A program made the position numbers and the translations under genes. A stretch of DNA of 16,301 nt, taken from the NCBI GenBank assembly GCA_021779415.1, contig JAJYAS010000012.1, positions 1 to 16,301 on the forward strand, in the 5' to 3' direction. Positions 16,074-16,301 of this stretch are shown in pieces; position 1 is the first letter of the stretch; each line of letters opens with the position of its first letter. Source of the stretch: Bacillota bacterium (GTDB lineage Bacteria; Bacillota_B; Desulfitobacteriia; Desulfitobacteriales; Desulfitobacteriaceae). The notes beneath the pieces are model-generated. The model worked only from the letters and a program-made list of their open reading frames with translations. It did no database searches and was not told where the DNA came from.

Positions 16074-16301
16074 TTGGGTAAAAAAAAGAAGTACTACGTC
16101 GTAAAAGAGGGAGCTAAAGTAGGAATTTTTAATAACTGGCCTGAATGTCAAGCATCAGTCAAGGGTTATAAAGGGGCAGTGTTTAAAGGGTTTGAAACAA
16201 AACTTGAAGCATTAGAGTGGCAAAATAGTAAGGAAAGAGCTCCTGAAGATTTTAATGCAAGTTATAAGGGCGATGAACTAACTGAATCTATAAATGTAGA
16301 T
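16074..16301 (+). CDS. RNase H1-type protein, N-terminal hybrid-binding (viroplasmin) domain, 3' truncated
   Basis: Seventy-six codons are visible before the window ends. After a lysine run the protein reads YYVVKEGAKVGIFNNW, then ECQASVKGYKGAVFKGFET and EALEW. This is the pattern of the viroplasmin/RNase H1 N-terminal domain that binds RNA-DNA hybrids (PF01693). Such domains normally sit in front of a catalytic RNase H domain, which would lie beyond the window, so the catalytic part is inferred. The TTG start is chosen because AGGGGG (16061-16066) ends 7 nt upstream and the domain begins within about six residues. It is transcribed divergently from the AbrB-RelE gene across about 260 nt of AT-rich DNA. 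Confidence 0.78.
   Translation, partial: MGKKKKYYVVKEGAKVGIFNNWPECQASVKGYKGAVFKGFETKLEALEWQNSKERAPEDFNASYKGDELTESINVD

Overview
The window looks like chromosome of a low-to-mid-GC, endospore-forming type Firmicute, most likely an anaerobic Clostridia member near Desulfosporosinus/Desulfitobacterium. This is inferred from AGGAGG-like ribosome binding sites, TTG starts, a SpoIIIE-like translocase, AbrB-fold DNA binding and a viroplasmin-type RNase H start. No rRNA, tRNA, insertion sequence, prophage or CRISPR array was recognised. Species cannot be fixed from the sequence alone.

Left part (1-1780): the 3' part of an M48/Ste24-type membrane zinc protease is followed, on the same strand, by a metallo-beta-lactamase-fold hydrolase. 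The hydrolase's ribosome binding site overlaps the protease stop codon and is separated from the ATG by a perfect hairpin. A terminator-like hairpin closes this pair. Middle-left (1800-5561): an isolated strong hairpin, an extended -10 promoter and a YdjM/DUF457 membrane metal-dependent hydrolase come next. A good sigma-A promoter then drives an FtsK/SpoIIIE DNA translocase with a reduced membrane domain, which ends in a textbook intrinsic terminator.

Centre (5562-15077): a short leader holds a tandem heptamer repeat and a possible mini-ORF. It precedes one giant 2863-residue cyclic beta-1,2-glucan synthase with all expected modules: membrane GT84-type glycosyltransferase, a glycoamylase-like transglycosylation/cyclisation domain, two supersandwich domains and a C-terminal GH94 phosphorylase. 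A class I SAM methyltransferase follows 63 nt later on the same strand and may be co-transcribed.

Right part (15078-16301): a near-perfect long palindrome separates the methyltransferase from a convergent gene. That gene encodes an AbrB-like DNA-binding domain fused in one chain to a RelE/ParE-like toxin fold, a self-contained toxin-antitoxin-like protein and the most unusual item here. Across an AT-rich divergent intergenic region, the window ends inside a gene starting with an RNase H1 hybrid-binding (viroplasmin) domain.

The genes do not form one obvious pathway. The best candidates for a described-but-unusual system are the Gram-positive cyclic glucan synthase locus and the fused AbrB-RelE protein.
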